Assembly: GCA_028753945.1 (NCBI GenBank)
Contig: JAPNXP010000006.1
Coordinates: 1,860,001 to 1,924,000, forward strand
Reading direction: 5' to 3'
Source: Hexactinellida sp. DTS-2022
Taxonomy: Eukaryota > Porifera > Hexactinellida
DNA length: 64,000 nt
Shown here: positions 32,640 to 44,561 of the stretch, one piece after another
How the letters are laid out: each line of letters opens with the position of its first letter
Position numbering within the stretch: the stretch's first letter is position 1
Translations under genes and position numbers: made by a program
Notes under the pieces: generated by a model
Databases searched by the model: none
What the model was told of the DNA's origin: nothing
What the model saw: only the letters and a program-made list of their open reading frames with translations

Positions 32640-33258
32640 TAGACATCGTGTGTGTATATTTGGGTGTTTTATGTGTATATCCAATATAATATTAAACTGG
32701 CTTCACACCTCGGAATTTATACTCATTTTTTGTATATACCTATTTAGGATATGATAAATAATCATAATATACGTAATTGGTAATATGTTTATGACAGTTC
32801 GTTATATAGAGCATATTGAGCATCCACGTAACCAAAAATAATTTTCGCTTACAACAGTTAGTGCACGTCAGATGAGTATGTTTTAGCTAATTAGTAATTA
32901 CAATGACAAAATTCTACAACTCGTATCTCATCAAATAATTTCAAAACAAAGACATTCGGTTAATTAATTTAGTAATGATTAGGCTAAGGTTCCCCTGGAA
33001 ATGAAAACAGTACTTTGGCATGTTATATTTACCCTCCTTTCGTATTAGCTATTATTCAAGACAAAGTATGACTCTCTAGCTTATATACTTTCCAAGTTAC
33101 AGCAAGGTATGTGAATGTGAAACTAAATGACATATCATTTACCTTAACATTAATTGAAATTTAAATATAAACAGGTAGGGATCTGAAATTTGGGTCATTA
33201 TCAATGCGATGTTAATGTCATAATAGTTAGTACTAAGTAATGGCTTCCCTCTAATAGA
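32640..33258. other. no recognisable gene
   Basis: AT-rich. Probably holds the outer end of the Harbinger element, but no terminus matching 29305 was found. Confidence 0.4.
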
Positions 33259-33398
33259 GAGCTTTCTTTGATCTATTGTTTACTTTTCACACTACTGGAG
33301 TGACTATTTGGAATTCTTTGGAATGATGCAACATTCCAGAAGATTCCGAATAGTCACTCCAGTAGTGTGAAAAGTAAACAATATATCAAAAAAAGCTC
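33259..33398. mobile_element. 140-bp hairpin element
   Basis: Near-perfect inverted repeat. Both ends read GAGCTTT, then TTGATCTATTGTTTACTTTT, then CACACTACTGGAGTGACTAT. It abuts and truncates repeat H copy 3. No TSD is evident. Confidence 0.75.
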
Positions 33399-33655
33399 AA
33401 CGAGATAAACTCTGAAAATTTAATAGAACATGTACAAATATGATGCGGAAACATTGGTCACATCAGATTTCCAATATGCTTACTCATTAACCCATGATCA
33501 CGTAATCACAAAAATTTCACATTGTTAAATTTGACATTTAGGCCTATTTACGCTTTATAATCAATGTTAGAAGTATATAAACCACACGCCTCCCGCGAAG
33601 AGGTTGGTGTATGGTTGTGTTCTGCCACGAAGCGACCTAGCAAGCGAAGCGCTAG
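33399..33655 (+). mobile_element. Helitron-like repeat H, copy 3 (truncated)
   Basis: Reads in this orientation to GCGAAGCGCTAG followed by T, the proposed 3' terminus. The 5' half is missing at the junction with the hairpin element. Confidence 0.6.
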
Positions 33656-34281
33656 TTACATACTAACTTTGATTATATTTGATTAATATTTTGTTATACC
33701 GGCAATCATTTGGTCCATATTTAGGACAAAAGTTGGTCTGTACACTTAATGGCTTGTTGGATATATTAAAAAACAATTACTCAGATTCTTCCAAAAGAAA
33801 AGATCGAAAACTGATAATTAAAACTCGAAAGCCAACTTTTCAAAATTCAGCTAACAAACTACAATGTTTACATACAGCATAAAATTTTGAATTTATAGTA
33901 AATTTCAAGTAACCCAGTAAGTTCGAGGTAACTAAACGAAGTTATCGGGAAATTAGAATTGGCTTTATTAAATAGAGAATTTCAAATGCTATTATATAAA
34001 ACTTATGAGAAAACGCGACAGAACGCGACAGATAAGGTTCTGAGGCTTTGTAGTAAACTAACGGATGAATTATCTAATACTGAATTTAGCAATTTATTGA
34101 ACGTGATTATTTTATATGTTATTAGAACTAGGATTAAATACTCCTTGTATTATGAAACTCGAATATATTAGGTACAAAAAGAAGTCGTTAGAATGCTCAT
34201 GTATATATTTTAAGAAATAATAGTGATGATACACACTGTTCATTTGTGGTTTTGAATAATTCTTTCTGAACAATTAGTATA
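33656..34281. other. unidentified; short frames only
   Basis: Frames at 33679-33882 and 33959-34171 (LLNREFQMLLYKTYEKTRQN) look protein-like but match nothing I know. They might belong to the retroelement that continues at 37995, since the P element sits between the two. Confidence 0.35.
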
Positions 34282-34655
34282 GTCACACTCATAGACTCCT
34301 TTAAATAAGGACTGTAGGCGCTCATTCTCGGGGCCTGGAGCTTGGGTCGATTAGGTATTTCGTAATCGGTTATAGTTAGACACATAAAATGTATTATTGT
34401 CATATAGGTAGTCATATTTTGGGAGTCCAACGGACATATTGGATTATCTAAAATATTTGTGGAATGTGAGTTATGCAGTTTTCACACCTTTCAATATATG
34501 GTAATATTAATTAAACCACGACAACATTTAAAGTTAGGCATATTTGAATATATTATTTGCGTATGGTAGTATAATATGGTGAGCTATTTGTCGTGATCAT
34601 TATTTGCTATACCTCTAATGTTTAAGTTACAAGTTTGGATTTGATTAGTTGATTG

Positions 34656-37117
34656 TTAGCATGGAGAAAGTATTATCATTACATTGACTGTATCTAAAAA
34701 GTGTTCACAATAAAATTTTTCTTCTTGTAACTTTTCCCTCCGTCGAAGACATCCAAGCTGTGTCTCACGATCACTGAAGTGGTTAACTTGATCTTTTAAG
34801 AGAGTATTAACTAATGAGTATAGAGCTACATTGTCTTCAGCAAGAGGATGATCAAAAAATGAAAGGACTTTAATTACATATGTTCGACAACTATTTTTAG
34901 CACTCGGAAGTAACTCAAGAATATTAACAGCAGTTTGAACAAAACAAGTCGTGGTCAATGTTGGCACTCTCAGCCCTCCCCTGTCGAGTTCTTGTAGAAA
35001 TTCAGTAGATACTAGGTCCCCTTCCATTTCACCATGCTTAAATGTTATATATCCAGCAATGAACAATACTTTGTGCTTTAAAGTATTGCCTGAATCAAGG
35101 AGAAGTTGCGTGTCCTCAATACTGATCTCTTGCATTAGCTCTATATCTCCCAAACTGACTGGCGTTGTACATTCTGGGCAGGTAAACTCTGGAATTCCTT
35201 GAGGAATTATATTGTATTTCAGCAACTGATGTAATCGCTGTCAATAGATAAGTGGCGGCTTCAATACTATATTTTGTTGTGATCTTAAAAACATCGGCAG
35301 TGAATTGAGTAAGCTTATTTTGTCGAAATCTTCCTCCTTCCCATCGACAGGAATCTATAACGTCGCACATTGCTGATAGTTTGCTAAAGTTGTCACAATT
35401 CAACGTCCAAGGTGCACGGTGTGGATCACGAAGATGTATTGTCCTAAACTTGTCTTTTACGTTCATCATTCTGAACCAGTTTGTTACCAATGTGAGAAAT
35501 TTAATAGTTCCCTCCTGATAGTCGATAGTACCCTTTAAGGCTGGAATGCTGCAATCGTCTTTTCATGAAAGACTTGACATACCAGCGGTAAGCTCTGTCT
35601 TTGTAGTGGTTTAGAAAAGACTGAGGTGTGAGTAAGCTTTGTAAGACGTAATGGCATCTTTTTATTTTTCTCATATAGAGCTTGGATGTCTCTCCAACAT
35701 GCCAGATATTCTACACCGTTCTCTTTAAAGGACAATTCCCAGGTCCTCTCAGTTATCCAATTATTCCTCAAATCTTTTGGGATATGAACGTAATCATAAA
35801 TTAAGTAAATATCGACACCGCATACCTCCACTTTCCCAGGACCACCAAGTAAGCGGTACACATCTTGATTTAGCGGACAGTTATCACAGATAAAGGATAT
35901 TGCCTGGATATCCATTTTTCTCAATCCTTCAATTGTTTCCATCAAAATATCTCGAGCCTTCGCTGCATTTATTTTAGAAACTGGATGAACACCAATCACT
36001 AAGCGTTGTCCTTCGTGATGGCAAACGATTTCTATACAAAAGGCAGATGTAGCAACTGCCTCTGTGGCATTAGTAGCATAACCAATGATGTAACCGGCTG
36101 TTAAGCGCGTGGTCTTCAATAACTTTACCTCATCAAATAGTATGTTAACCAGACGTTGCTCAGGTTTCAGTACTTTGAATATGAGCGGCAGATTGGTGTT
36201 TGAGAAACTGCGAGACATTAAATTTCGAACAAGTTGTTCCCTAGGGAGCTTTATTATTCTGTAATTTCTTATCATCCTGTATGCAGCTGGAGATATAGAA
36301 AGAAGTTCGCCAGCAAAAATCAGTAGGTGTTTTGTATACCGGATATTATTATCTGAAATCAAGAGAAATTCTAGCTGGGTCTCTAGGAACTGAAAATGTG
36401 TTGATTCTTGTACATTTATTGTCATTTGTTTCAACTCTTCCGTGGCCTTTAACTAATGATCACTGTTAGAAGTTTCATAATTATTAGCAATCGAGAGGAT
36501 TTCTTCCATCTGAGACCATCTATGAAGGAGGCTATTCTTCTGTAGATTGAAAATTATCTTTGGGATTTCATAACCATTCTTTTTTACTTTAGACAAATGA
36601 AGAAACCCAAAGCAAGACTCTACTTTCTTAAAGCAGAAATACTGAATCACTTTACTCCCTAATTCATCACCATGAAAACTGTCAATTTTTCTCCGTGATT
36701 TCTAACGCTGAATGATGTGAATCGTCTTTCAAATTCATTTGCAAAAGTGGTGAAATCTAAGAGCTTATCACACTTATCAATATACTTTCTCTGCAATTTA
36801 TCCCTTACAGCAGAAGTAGTCTATCTTGTTGGCCTTGGACGTGTAATAGACTGCTTCTGACAAGACTTGGGCACACCTTTAAAATATGTAGGAGGTCCAA
36901 TTGGTCGCTTTCCTCCCCGTACAGTTACCCATTTGCATTCAAAGTGTGATGAACAGACAAATATCTCTTTTCGATCTTTAAGACTCCCAGGTTCATTAGG
37001 CATGGCCTCAATTCATCTTGTCCTTTCAACCCTATCTGTGAGAAGACTGACTACTTGACTATATGGTTCCCCATCATAGTTGCCACGACAGTTGAATGCT
37101 GCACAACATTTTGGCAT
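34656..37117 (-). pseudogene. P-element (THAP9-like) transposase, few disabling changes
   Basis: From a Met at 37117: a THAP zinc finger (MPKCCAAFNCRGNYDGEPYS, one TGA stop, then KDRKEIFVCSSHF with the second Cys-His pair). 36650-36453 is a linker. 36434-35535 is the main catalytic frame, with ILFDEVKLLKTTRLTAGYI (first Asp), FICDNCPLNQDVYRLLGGPG (second Asp) and YDYVHIPKDLRNNW. 35490-35116 contains DPHRAPWTLN..GRFRQNKLTQFTAD, and 35225-34656 gives the C-terminal region (HKVLFIAGYI, LRVPTLTTTCFVQ), where P transposases carry their final acidic residue. Breaks: one stop in the THAP domain and about three frameshifts. It may be a recently dead autonomous copy. Confidence 0.88.
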
Positions 37118-37354
37118 GATTACTGTGTTGCTTGTGAGATTATATGCTAAATTTTGTAAATACGAAATAAAATGTAAAAACTAAGCACTATTATTCTTAA
37201 CCATAAACATTTAGTTGATAATACTTTCTCTATGCTAACAATCAACTAATCAAATCCAAACTTGTAACTTAAACATTAGAGGTATAGCAAATAATTATCA
37301 CGACAAATAGCTCACCATATTATGCAACCTATACGCAAATAATATATTTGAATA

Positions 37355-37456
37355 CAGTTGAAACCGGATATTTTTAATACATTCTTTACACGAAAATTTG
37401 TTAAAAATATCCGATTGTTAAAAATATCCGGTGTTAAAAATATCCGGTTTCAACTG
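37355..37456. mobile_element. 102-bp pogo-type MITE in the P element
   Basis: Termini CAGTTGAAACCGGATATTTT in inverted orientation, flanked by TA. Three further units of TTAAAAATATCCG inside. The opposite arm of the P element keeps the uninterrupted target (TTGAATA..TGCCTAA, one TA). Confidence 0.9.
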
Positions 37457-37994
37457 TATGCCTAATTTTAACTGTTGTCGTGGTTTATTAATATTACCAT
37501 ATATGGAAAGGTGTGAAAACGGCTTAACTCACATTCCACAAATATTTTAGATAATCCAATATGTCCGTTGGACTCCCAAAATATGACTACCTATATGACA
37601 ATAATACATTTCATATGTCTAAAGCTAACTGATCTCGAGATTTTAACAATATTACCATATATGGAAAGGTGTGAAAACCGCATAACTCACATTCCACAAA
37701 TATTTTAGATAATCAAATATGACCTTTGGACTCCTTAACTATGACTTCCTATACGACAATAATACATTTTATGTGTCTAACTTTAACCGATTACGAAATA
37801 CCTAATGGATCCAAGTTCCTGGACCCGAGAATGAGCGCCTACAGTCCTTATTTAAAGGAGTCTATGGTCACACTAGACGAATTCCAATTGTGGCTAAATG
37901 AAGTGAGGTATTAGAGCTATTTTTATCTTTTTGAAATAATATTATATTGCGCTTTCAGTTTAGCATTAAATTGTAGCGAATATTGACATAATAA

Positions 37995-38696
37995 AAATGG
38001 CTTACTTCCAGGTGGTGTGCCACTGTGTGAATGGCGAAGTTTTAATCCCACGACAGCCAACCATGATGATAACGCAATACTTGTTATATCTTCTTGTGGG
38101 TTTTGGGGGGTCGATTTGAAAAGGCATTTTATGACATAACGATTTTTAATCCATACGCCAGGACGAATCGTTCCCGCCAACTTTCCAAGGTTTATAGATC
38201 TCAGGAGTTAGAAAAACGTAGAAAATATCAACAACGGGTGCTTGATGTTGAAAAGTCATCTTTCACACCTTTAGTATTCTCTGCTTGTGGTGGAATGGGA
38301 CAGACAGCAAACATTTTATACAATCGTCTAGCTTCGATGCTCTCCATCAAAAAGAAACAATCTTACACCCGGACAGTTTGTTGGCTGCGCACACACCTCT
38401 GCTTTGTACTACAGTAGAACCTCTGAACAACGGACACCTTGGGACCGGAACCGTTGTCCGTTATTTAAAGGTTGCTTTTCTATTAGACATATGCTAAATC
38501 AATAAATCCGTGCCACGAGGGTTGTCCGTTATTTAGAGGTCCGCTATTTGGAGTGTCCGTTATGGGAGGCTCCACTGTACTCCGTTCTGCAATTTTATGC
38601 ATACGGGGCAGTCGTATTGGAAAGACAAAGAATCCAATACAAGATGATCACCCTATCGACTTAATACTTTCGGAGAGTCTCTCTAACCAGGACTAG
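37995..38696 (+). pseudogene. retroelement C-terminal domain, possibly nuclease-like
   Basis: Frames give EWRSFNPTTANHDDNAILVI, then GGRFEKAFYDITIFNPYART, YRSQELEKRRKYQQRVLDVE, FTPLVFSACGGMG, ILYNRLASML and TVCWLRTHLCFVL. After the MITE at 38412-38577 the same frame resumes SAILCIRGSRIG and ends at a TAG. I recognise this arrangement from many uncharacterised, reverse-transcriptase-linked proteins in cnidarians and other invertebrates. The conserved acidic positions before FYDI resemble a PD-(D/E)XK nuclease core, but that is a guess. No RT was found immediately upstream. The P element has inserted just before it. Confidence 0.6.
38412..38577. mobile_element. 166-bp pogo-type MITE in a coding frame
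   Basis: Left CAGTAGAACCTCTGAACAAC; right, in reverse complement, CAGTGGAGCCTCCCATAACG. Flanked by TA. Removing the element and one TA joins two halves of a conserved open frame (..LCFVL and RSAILCIRGS..). Confidence 0.92.
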
Positions 38697-38699
38697 CTT

Positions 38700-39651
38700 C
38701 TCGTATAAAAACCTCCCCCTTTTCCCCCCTCTTTGAGTAATTATCTTATTGTACTCCATTCCTGTGAACTTTATATATATTAAATACTGACCTTTTAACT
38801 ATGTACATGTCAATGGATATATATTAAACTTCTTCTCTTCAAAGAAAATTTGATGGATATGTAGAGATTCATGTATCTAAGAAATAATACATAATAAATT
38901 TATTTTCATTAATATATATTTAGTCTAAGGGGCACAGTGGGAATTTTAGGGGTGTAGTGGAAATAGGAAAACTATGCTAGATAGACTCTAATGCAGTATT
39001 ATTGATATATAGGTTATCGGTAGCTGCAAACTGAATGGCCTTATCAAAAATGATGTACGTATTCTCCTAAACGTAGTTCTAGACAATTCATGTTAATTCT
39101 GACATAAATAATATTTTAGGTTTGTTGACAAATTTTTTATTGTTCACCATGATTATTGATTATATTTCTTGAACAAGGTATAATTTTTCCAAAAATCCTA
39201 ATATATATGGTTCAAAGTTATTAAGTGACCCACGTCGCGCCTTTTCGCGTATTTAGAAACTTTTTTATTAGAATATTGCATCACCTATGTTTTAGAGCTA
39301 GTAGAACCCAGTTTTGACAATATTATTGAGATCTCAGTATGTAAATTATGTTTCCACAAATTTGCCGACAGTTCAGCTCCCTGCTAAACTTTAATTCATC
39401 AAATTGACACCGAATTGTTTGATATTAGTCAGATTCTAATTCATCGTAATCCATAACTCACTGGATTCGAGTTAAGAAATTCAAAAAGCTTCCTTGTTAT
39501 GCATAAGAAATAATTATAATTAAAGGAGTATAATTTGTACTTGAATCACTTATCTTAATAAATTAAATAATAATAAAATAAAATATCTGTGGGCAAATTT
39601 GGGCGCATCTGGAATTTTGTTTATATTGAAGTTAAATATGTCTACTTTATA
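38700..39651. other. no recognisable gene
   Basis: AT-rich, no coding or repeat signature identified. Confidence 0.5.
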
Positions 39652-39659
39652 TTAAAAAT

Positions 39660-39844
39660 CAGGGTTGTATCAACTCATTTTGAGTTGGCAAAACAACTCA
39701 TTTTTTGTCTACCAACTCATTCAACTCATTCATTTTGCAGTTACCAACTCATTCAACTCATTCATTTTGCAGTTACCAACTCATTCAATTCATTCAAGAA
39801 AATGAGTTGATTCTGCCAACTCAAATTGAGTTGATACAACCCTG
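39660..39844. mobile_element. hAT-type MITE, second copy of the 114-587 family
   Basis: Termini CAGGGTTGTATCAACTCA inverted; perfect TSD TTAAAAAT (39652-39659, 39845-39852). The interior is AACTCATTCAACTCATTC-type direct repeats. Confidence 0.93.
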
Positions 39845-39852
39845 TTAAAAAT

Positions 39853-40559
39853 ACTAAAAAATCCGCCGGAGCCTGGACACGATATTTCCCATCACCTTGA
39901 AGGAGGGGGACTAAGCAAAGATTTATTGTCCGAATCGTATATTTTCCGTTAGCCACATCCCATAGTCAATTTATACTGAGATGTTATTATGATATCTAAT
40001 ATATATAATTAAACCATGTATATCAGAATATTCAAAATGGAAGTCATTCTCAAAATCTGCAATTGAAGCATAGTAACTTTCTTTAACCGAAAATAGAAAT
40101 TCCGATTGTTAAAAATATAATACTTTGAAGTTTGAATAGTCATAACAACCAAAATATTTCTTAGATCAAAATGAAATAATGCATTCTAGGTTATTTGATA
40201 TTCTAAATTCAGTGGTAACCACGAATTCAAGTTTCAAGAGAATGATAATTTTATCCTGTTTCCACCTAGATTCCCAATGTGAGGGGGCCCCCCAAAAATG
40301 TATGGCCTAGGGCTCCGCACAGTCTTAATCCGGCCCTGGCCACTTGTTCCCACATTGTACCATGTTGGCAATTGGAAGAATGGTACATGGTGCCACCGGA
40401 TGATAAAGCTTAAACTAATCAATATGTTATTGAGTTGAAAGCTTCTACAAAGGTTAATTCGGATGCGTTGAATACGATTCTACAATCAAAATGATCACAT
40501 CAGATATAAATGAATTCATTAGCACATAATATTAGACTTATATAGTACTATTTCTGATG
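39853..40559. other. no gene; one orphan hAT end
   Basis: At 40300-40338 there is a terminus that reads, in reverse complement, CAGGGCCGGATTAAGACTGT, a widespread hAT end. Its partner was not found. Confidence 0.5.
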
Positions 40560-40930
40560 CGAATTTTTGACTGTACGAATACTATTGGTAGGGGACTGTA
40601 TACTTGTGTATCATCCGCATATATCACACGTCAAGTTTATGAAGTTTAGCATTTTTTTGGATAGGAGTGTAAAAAGAATTGACCCGAGCACAGAGACACT
40701 CATTTAAAATTATACGGCTCAGATTTAACTTTACAAACAACGTCTATGAACTATATGTCAATAGGACATAATGCATTGTGACACAATAACACAAAATACA
40801 AATTTTCTGTCTCAACTTATTCACAAGTACATACATATCATGGTCTGCAATGTCAAAGGTACTAGTTAGATCTAATAAGATAAGTGTAACATCAAGACTG
40901 TTAACAAGGCTAGAACTCAGTGTTCGACAA
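40560..40930 (-). pseudogene. LINE reverse-transcriptase relic
   Basis: Read right to left. LVNSLDVTLILLDLTSTFDIADHD corresponds to the RT motif LLDLSxAFDTVDH. Further left, SVLGSILFTLLSKKMLNFIN corresponds to GSxLGPxLFxLY, and VIYADDTQVYS carries the YADD catalytic motif after a frameshift. The order is that of Jockey/CR1-like non-LTR retrotransposons. The segment between the motifs is shortened, and no endonuclease or tail was seen. Confidence 0.8.
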
Positions 40931-41187
40931 TTATGCGGTTTGGTGGCGTTAGCCACCAAAATTTGGTTGCTTAACTAATCCGCCATTAATTTGGACTATT
41001 TGACGTAGTGTAGATTATATTTTTCGTTACATTATTTGTTATTAATATTAGTGTTGTTTACGTCATCAGAAATTTGCTAAGGCATCAATGGTTTGTTAAG
41101 CCGGCCGTTGTTTATTCTTTAGCCACCAGAAAAAGTGAGGTGGTGGCTTAATTAGCCACCATCAAAATTTCATATTGTCGAGCACTG
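40918..41187. mobile_element. hAT-type MITE (CAGTGCTCGACA family), copy 2
   Basis: Left CAGTGTTCGACAATTATG; right, in reverse complement, CAGTGCTCGACAATATG. TSD CTAGAACT is perfect (40910-40917, 41188-41195). It is inserted at the 5' side of the LINE relic. Confidence 0.93.
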
Positions 41188-41195
41188 CTAGAACT

Positions 41196-41560
41196 ATATA
41201 TTTAACGAACTGAATATCTATACTACTATTAAAACTATTCTCATGTGTGCTGTGTAGGCATCACACGTTGCCAAGTAAGTCCCCTTACTTGTTCCACAGT
41301 GAATGTATTAACACCAGCTTTCTGAGTTCTGCGATATATTTATTTAAATTCAACTCCCTTATACGAACTCCTGGGAGACAAACTACTCAGTATCTGTCCG
41401 GGACTATGGCTTCTAACTAACTCCCTACAAACCGACGAACTCATGCCCAATACTCGGCCACTATAAAATTATAGTTGGCACTAAAAACCACGATTATAAC
41501 AATGTAACTGGTGAAGAATCATTACTATGGATAACATAACAAAATAATTTATACATAGGA
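41196..41560. other. no recognisable gene
   Basis: No coding or repeat signature identified. Confidence 0.45.
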
Positions 41561-42185
41561 GACTTTCACCTTTGCTAAAATGCCAACAAGAGCCGTTGGA
41601 AAACAATACATACGTATATTCGTTTACTTTTTCAATTATATTTAACATGATTCCACACCCAATGTACTATATTCCCGAGGTGGTAAAATATGAATATAGG
41701 CGACAAATATTTGACATTTATTGACTTTTTAACTCGAAATTACCGCAGGAAGTGCTCTTATCATAAAATTAGTAGTCGAATACTTTCGGCTGACAAGAAA
41801 TGCACTATTTGCATTTAATACATTTGACTCCCCCCATTAAACCAATGTAAATCCCGAGGTGTTGAAATGTGAATATAGTTACACGACATTGACGACTATA
41901 ACTTTTTTAGCACGACATATTACAGGAAGATGCATCTAGCACTAATTAGCGAATAGAATACTTTGGGCTTTCATTAAATGTACTGTTTGATTTTTATCAT
42001 TTGACCAACCATTAAACCAAATATATCATCCCGAGGTGCTGAAATATAACATCTTTCACCGAGAATTGACGACAATAAATCTTTTAGCACGGCAATACTG
42101 CAAGAAAGTGCTTATACGTAGCTATGATAGCACTAATTTGGAGTGTTCAAAACTTTGGACTTTTATTTCAGAAATCTGACTAAAC
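41560..42185 (-). repeat. ~176-bp satellite, inverted array
   Basis: About three to four units in reverse orientation, each with CCATTAAACCAAT (near 41838, 42011), CCCGAGGTG and GCACGAC..TTACAGGAAG. Spacing is 173-179 bp. Confidence 0.8.
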
Positions 42186-42876
42186 CGAGTTAATCTTGCG
42201 CTAAAAAGGTTATTGTCTCTAGAAGTCGAGTGAATGTATTCTTGAAAGTGCACCGCTGGAATTTACATTGGTTTAATGGTGTTCTAATGAAGTAAAATGA
42301 AATTAGTGCATTTATTTCAACCAAAGTAATAAACTTTTTATATTATATTTGCGAAGCATATTCCCAGGTTAATGTCTTGTTAAAAAGCTTATTGTCGTCA
42401 AATGTCGAGTGATTGTATTCTTGGAATTGCTCGTCTGGAATTTACAATGGTTTAATGGGGGTCAAATTTACGAAAATCTATTAGAGCATTTATTTCAACG
42501 AAAGTTATAAACTGTTCAAAATAGTGTTGGATGCACTTTCCCAGGTAAAGGTCGTAATAATAGTTATTGTCGTCAAATGTCGTGTGACTGTATTCTTGAA
42601 ATTGCACATCTGGAATTACATTGGTTTAATGGAGGTCAAATGTAAGAAATAAATTAGTGCATTTCTTTCGATAAAATTTATAAACGGTTCAATTTAGTGT
42701 TAGAAGCACCAAGGCTGGATTCGGTTAACCGGCTAACCGGTTAACCGTGGCTGACATCGGTTAACGGTTAGAGATTTTATCAACCAGTTAGCCGGTCTGT
42801 TGAATATGAGCAGAGTTATTGGCAAATTAATGTATAAAGTATTAAATTTTTTGAATTTTATCAAAATATGTTAGTC

Positions 42877-43544
42877 CGTGACCTACGTTATAATAAGGCC
42901 TGTTCACTAGTGTTAAATTTTGGACCATGGATGTCGTTTAAGTCCATTGATTCTTTTTAGAATAAATGTTATAGTCAGAGATAATTAACCAAGTAGTAAT
43001 CCAGAAGAAGTAAAATATTATTGGGTTTAATACCAAGAACATTTGAAGTAAATTAATGTTGCAATCAGTGTTTTTTTTAAGGCAAATTAGAGGCCCAAAA
43101 TGGTCTTCTAATTTTTATCAATGGGCCTCTAATTTTTAACGTGCTAAGTACTCAATATCATGAAATGTAGAGTGAGGGCCTCTAATTGTTGGGGTGAGGG
43201 CCTCTAATTGTTGGTAGGGCCCTCTAAGCAAATCCTTAAAAAAAACACTGGTTGCAATAGTACAAAATATTAAAGAAAACATGAAAGTGAATAAAATTTT
43301 TTAGCAAATAAACATTTGAAGAACAATAACAACTAATTGGGTTTAATTTTATTCATTTTTCGAGAATTTTCGACACGAACCGACTGCAAGGGTAGCAAGG
43401 CATTCATATTTTTTGTTCTGGATTACTACTTTGTTAATTATCTCTGACTATAACATTTATTGTAAAAATATCAATGGACTTAAACGACATCCATGGTCCA
43501 AAATTTAACACTAGTGAACAGGCCTTATTATAACGTAGGTCACG
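42877..43544. mobile_element. middle MITE: CGTGACCTACG fold-back family
   Basis: Termini CGTGACCTACGTTATAATAA inverted. GTTAGTC on both sides (42870-42876, 43545-43551). Same family as 6178-7254. Confidence 0.88.
43066..43250. mobile_element. inner hAT-type MITE
   Basis: Termini CAGTGTTTTTTTTAAGG inverted; perfect TSD GTTGCAAT (43058-43065, 43251-43258). GAGGGCCTCTAATT units inside. Confidence 0.92.
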
Positions 43545-44561
43545 GTTAGTCCTAAATCCATTTCTCATCACCACTTAAGAAATTTTCTTAGACAACATTG
43601 ATTTAAATTCACCTAAAGCACGAAATGTATCAGTTAATATACTTATGCGGTTATACTTTATACAGCTGAGTTTTATTCTGTAGTATAATCAAATTTTTAT
43701 ATAGGATTTATTGTATTGAGTAGGATGGGCGGTTAACCGGTTAACCGTAGCGAGAAATCGAATTGTAACCGTGGCCTCAGATCGGTTAACCAATCCCACC
43801 CTTGGAAGCACTTTCCCAGATAGGATCGTACTAAATATGTTATTGTCATCAATTGTCTTGTTACGGTATTCTGGAAATTGCACCTCTTAATTTACATTGG
43901 TTTAATGGCGGTCAAATTTACTAAATGAAATTGGTGCTTTTCCATCCACCAAAGTTATAAACTGTTCAAATTAATGTTGGAACCACTTTCCCATGTTAAT
44001 TTCATGCTAAAACGTTTGTTCTGGGGGACTTTATTGTTGAAATTGCACATCTGGAATTTTAATTGGTTTACAGGGGCTTTAATGGAGTAAATTGAGATTT
44101 GTTATATGATTGAAATGAAGTGTTAAAAAATTTAGTATATTTCAGGCATCAGTTACCTGATTTAATGTCGATCTAGAACGTTATTGTCGTCAAATGTCTG
44201 GTGAGTGTATGCATGAAATTGCACTTATGGAATTTTAATTGGTTTAAAGGGGTTTTAATGAAGAAAATTGTAATTAGTGATATAATTCAAACTAAGTAAT
44301 AAACTGTTAAAATTTGCGCAGGCAGCACTTTCCCTAATTAATGTGGTGCTAAAAATGTTATTGTCTTCAAAGTTCGAGTAACTATATGCATGAAATTGCA
44401 CCTATAGAATTTTCATTTTTTTATGCGCAATAATGAAGAATTTTGAAATTAGTGATATAATTCAAATAAAGTGTGAAGCTGTACAAATTAGTGCATGCTT
44501 CACTTTCCCGAGTTAATGTCGATATATAATTTTATTGTAGTCAAAGGTCGTGTGACTAATT

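Larger units (their letters stand above)
34290..37866 (-). mobile_element. P-superfamily element with perfect 8-bp TSD
   Basis: 3,577 bp bounded by CATAGACTCCTTTAAATAAG in inverted orientation and by the TSD GTCACACT (34282-34289, 37867-37874). The inverted ends extend for several hundred bases (34290-34650 against 37260-37866), with a direct duplication of about 130 bp in the right arm. Eight-base duplications are the rule for P elements. The interior encodes a THAP-domain transposase on the minus strand. A pogo-type MITE sits in the right arm. Confidence 0.93.
42710..43804. mobile_element. outer MITE of a three-level nest
   Basis: Termini CAAGGCTGGATTCGGTTAAC and, in reverse complement, CAAGGGTGGGATTGGTTAAC. 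GAAGCAC is on both sides (42703-42709, 43805-43811). GGTTAACCGG subterminal repeats. Inserted in a satellite unit whose uninterrupted form reads AGAAGCACTTTCCC. Confidence 0.85.
42186..44561 (+). repeat. ~176-bp satellite, forward array
   Basis: Seven or more units, each with TTATTGTCGTCAAATGTCG, GAAATTGCAC(A/C)TCTGGAAT, TTGGTTTAATGG and CACTTTCCCAGGTTAATG. Spacing between TTGGTTTA motifs is 165-180 bp apart from the MITE nest at 42710-43804. Units become more diverged toward the right. The array continues for a few tens of bases beyond the hAT insertion (47025-47060). Confidence 0.85.
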
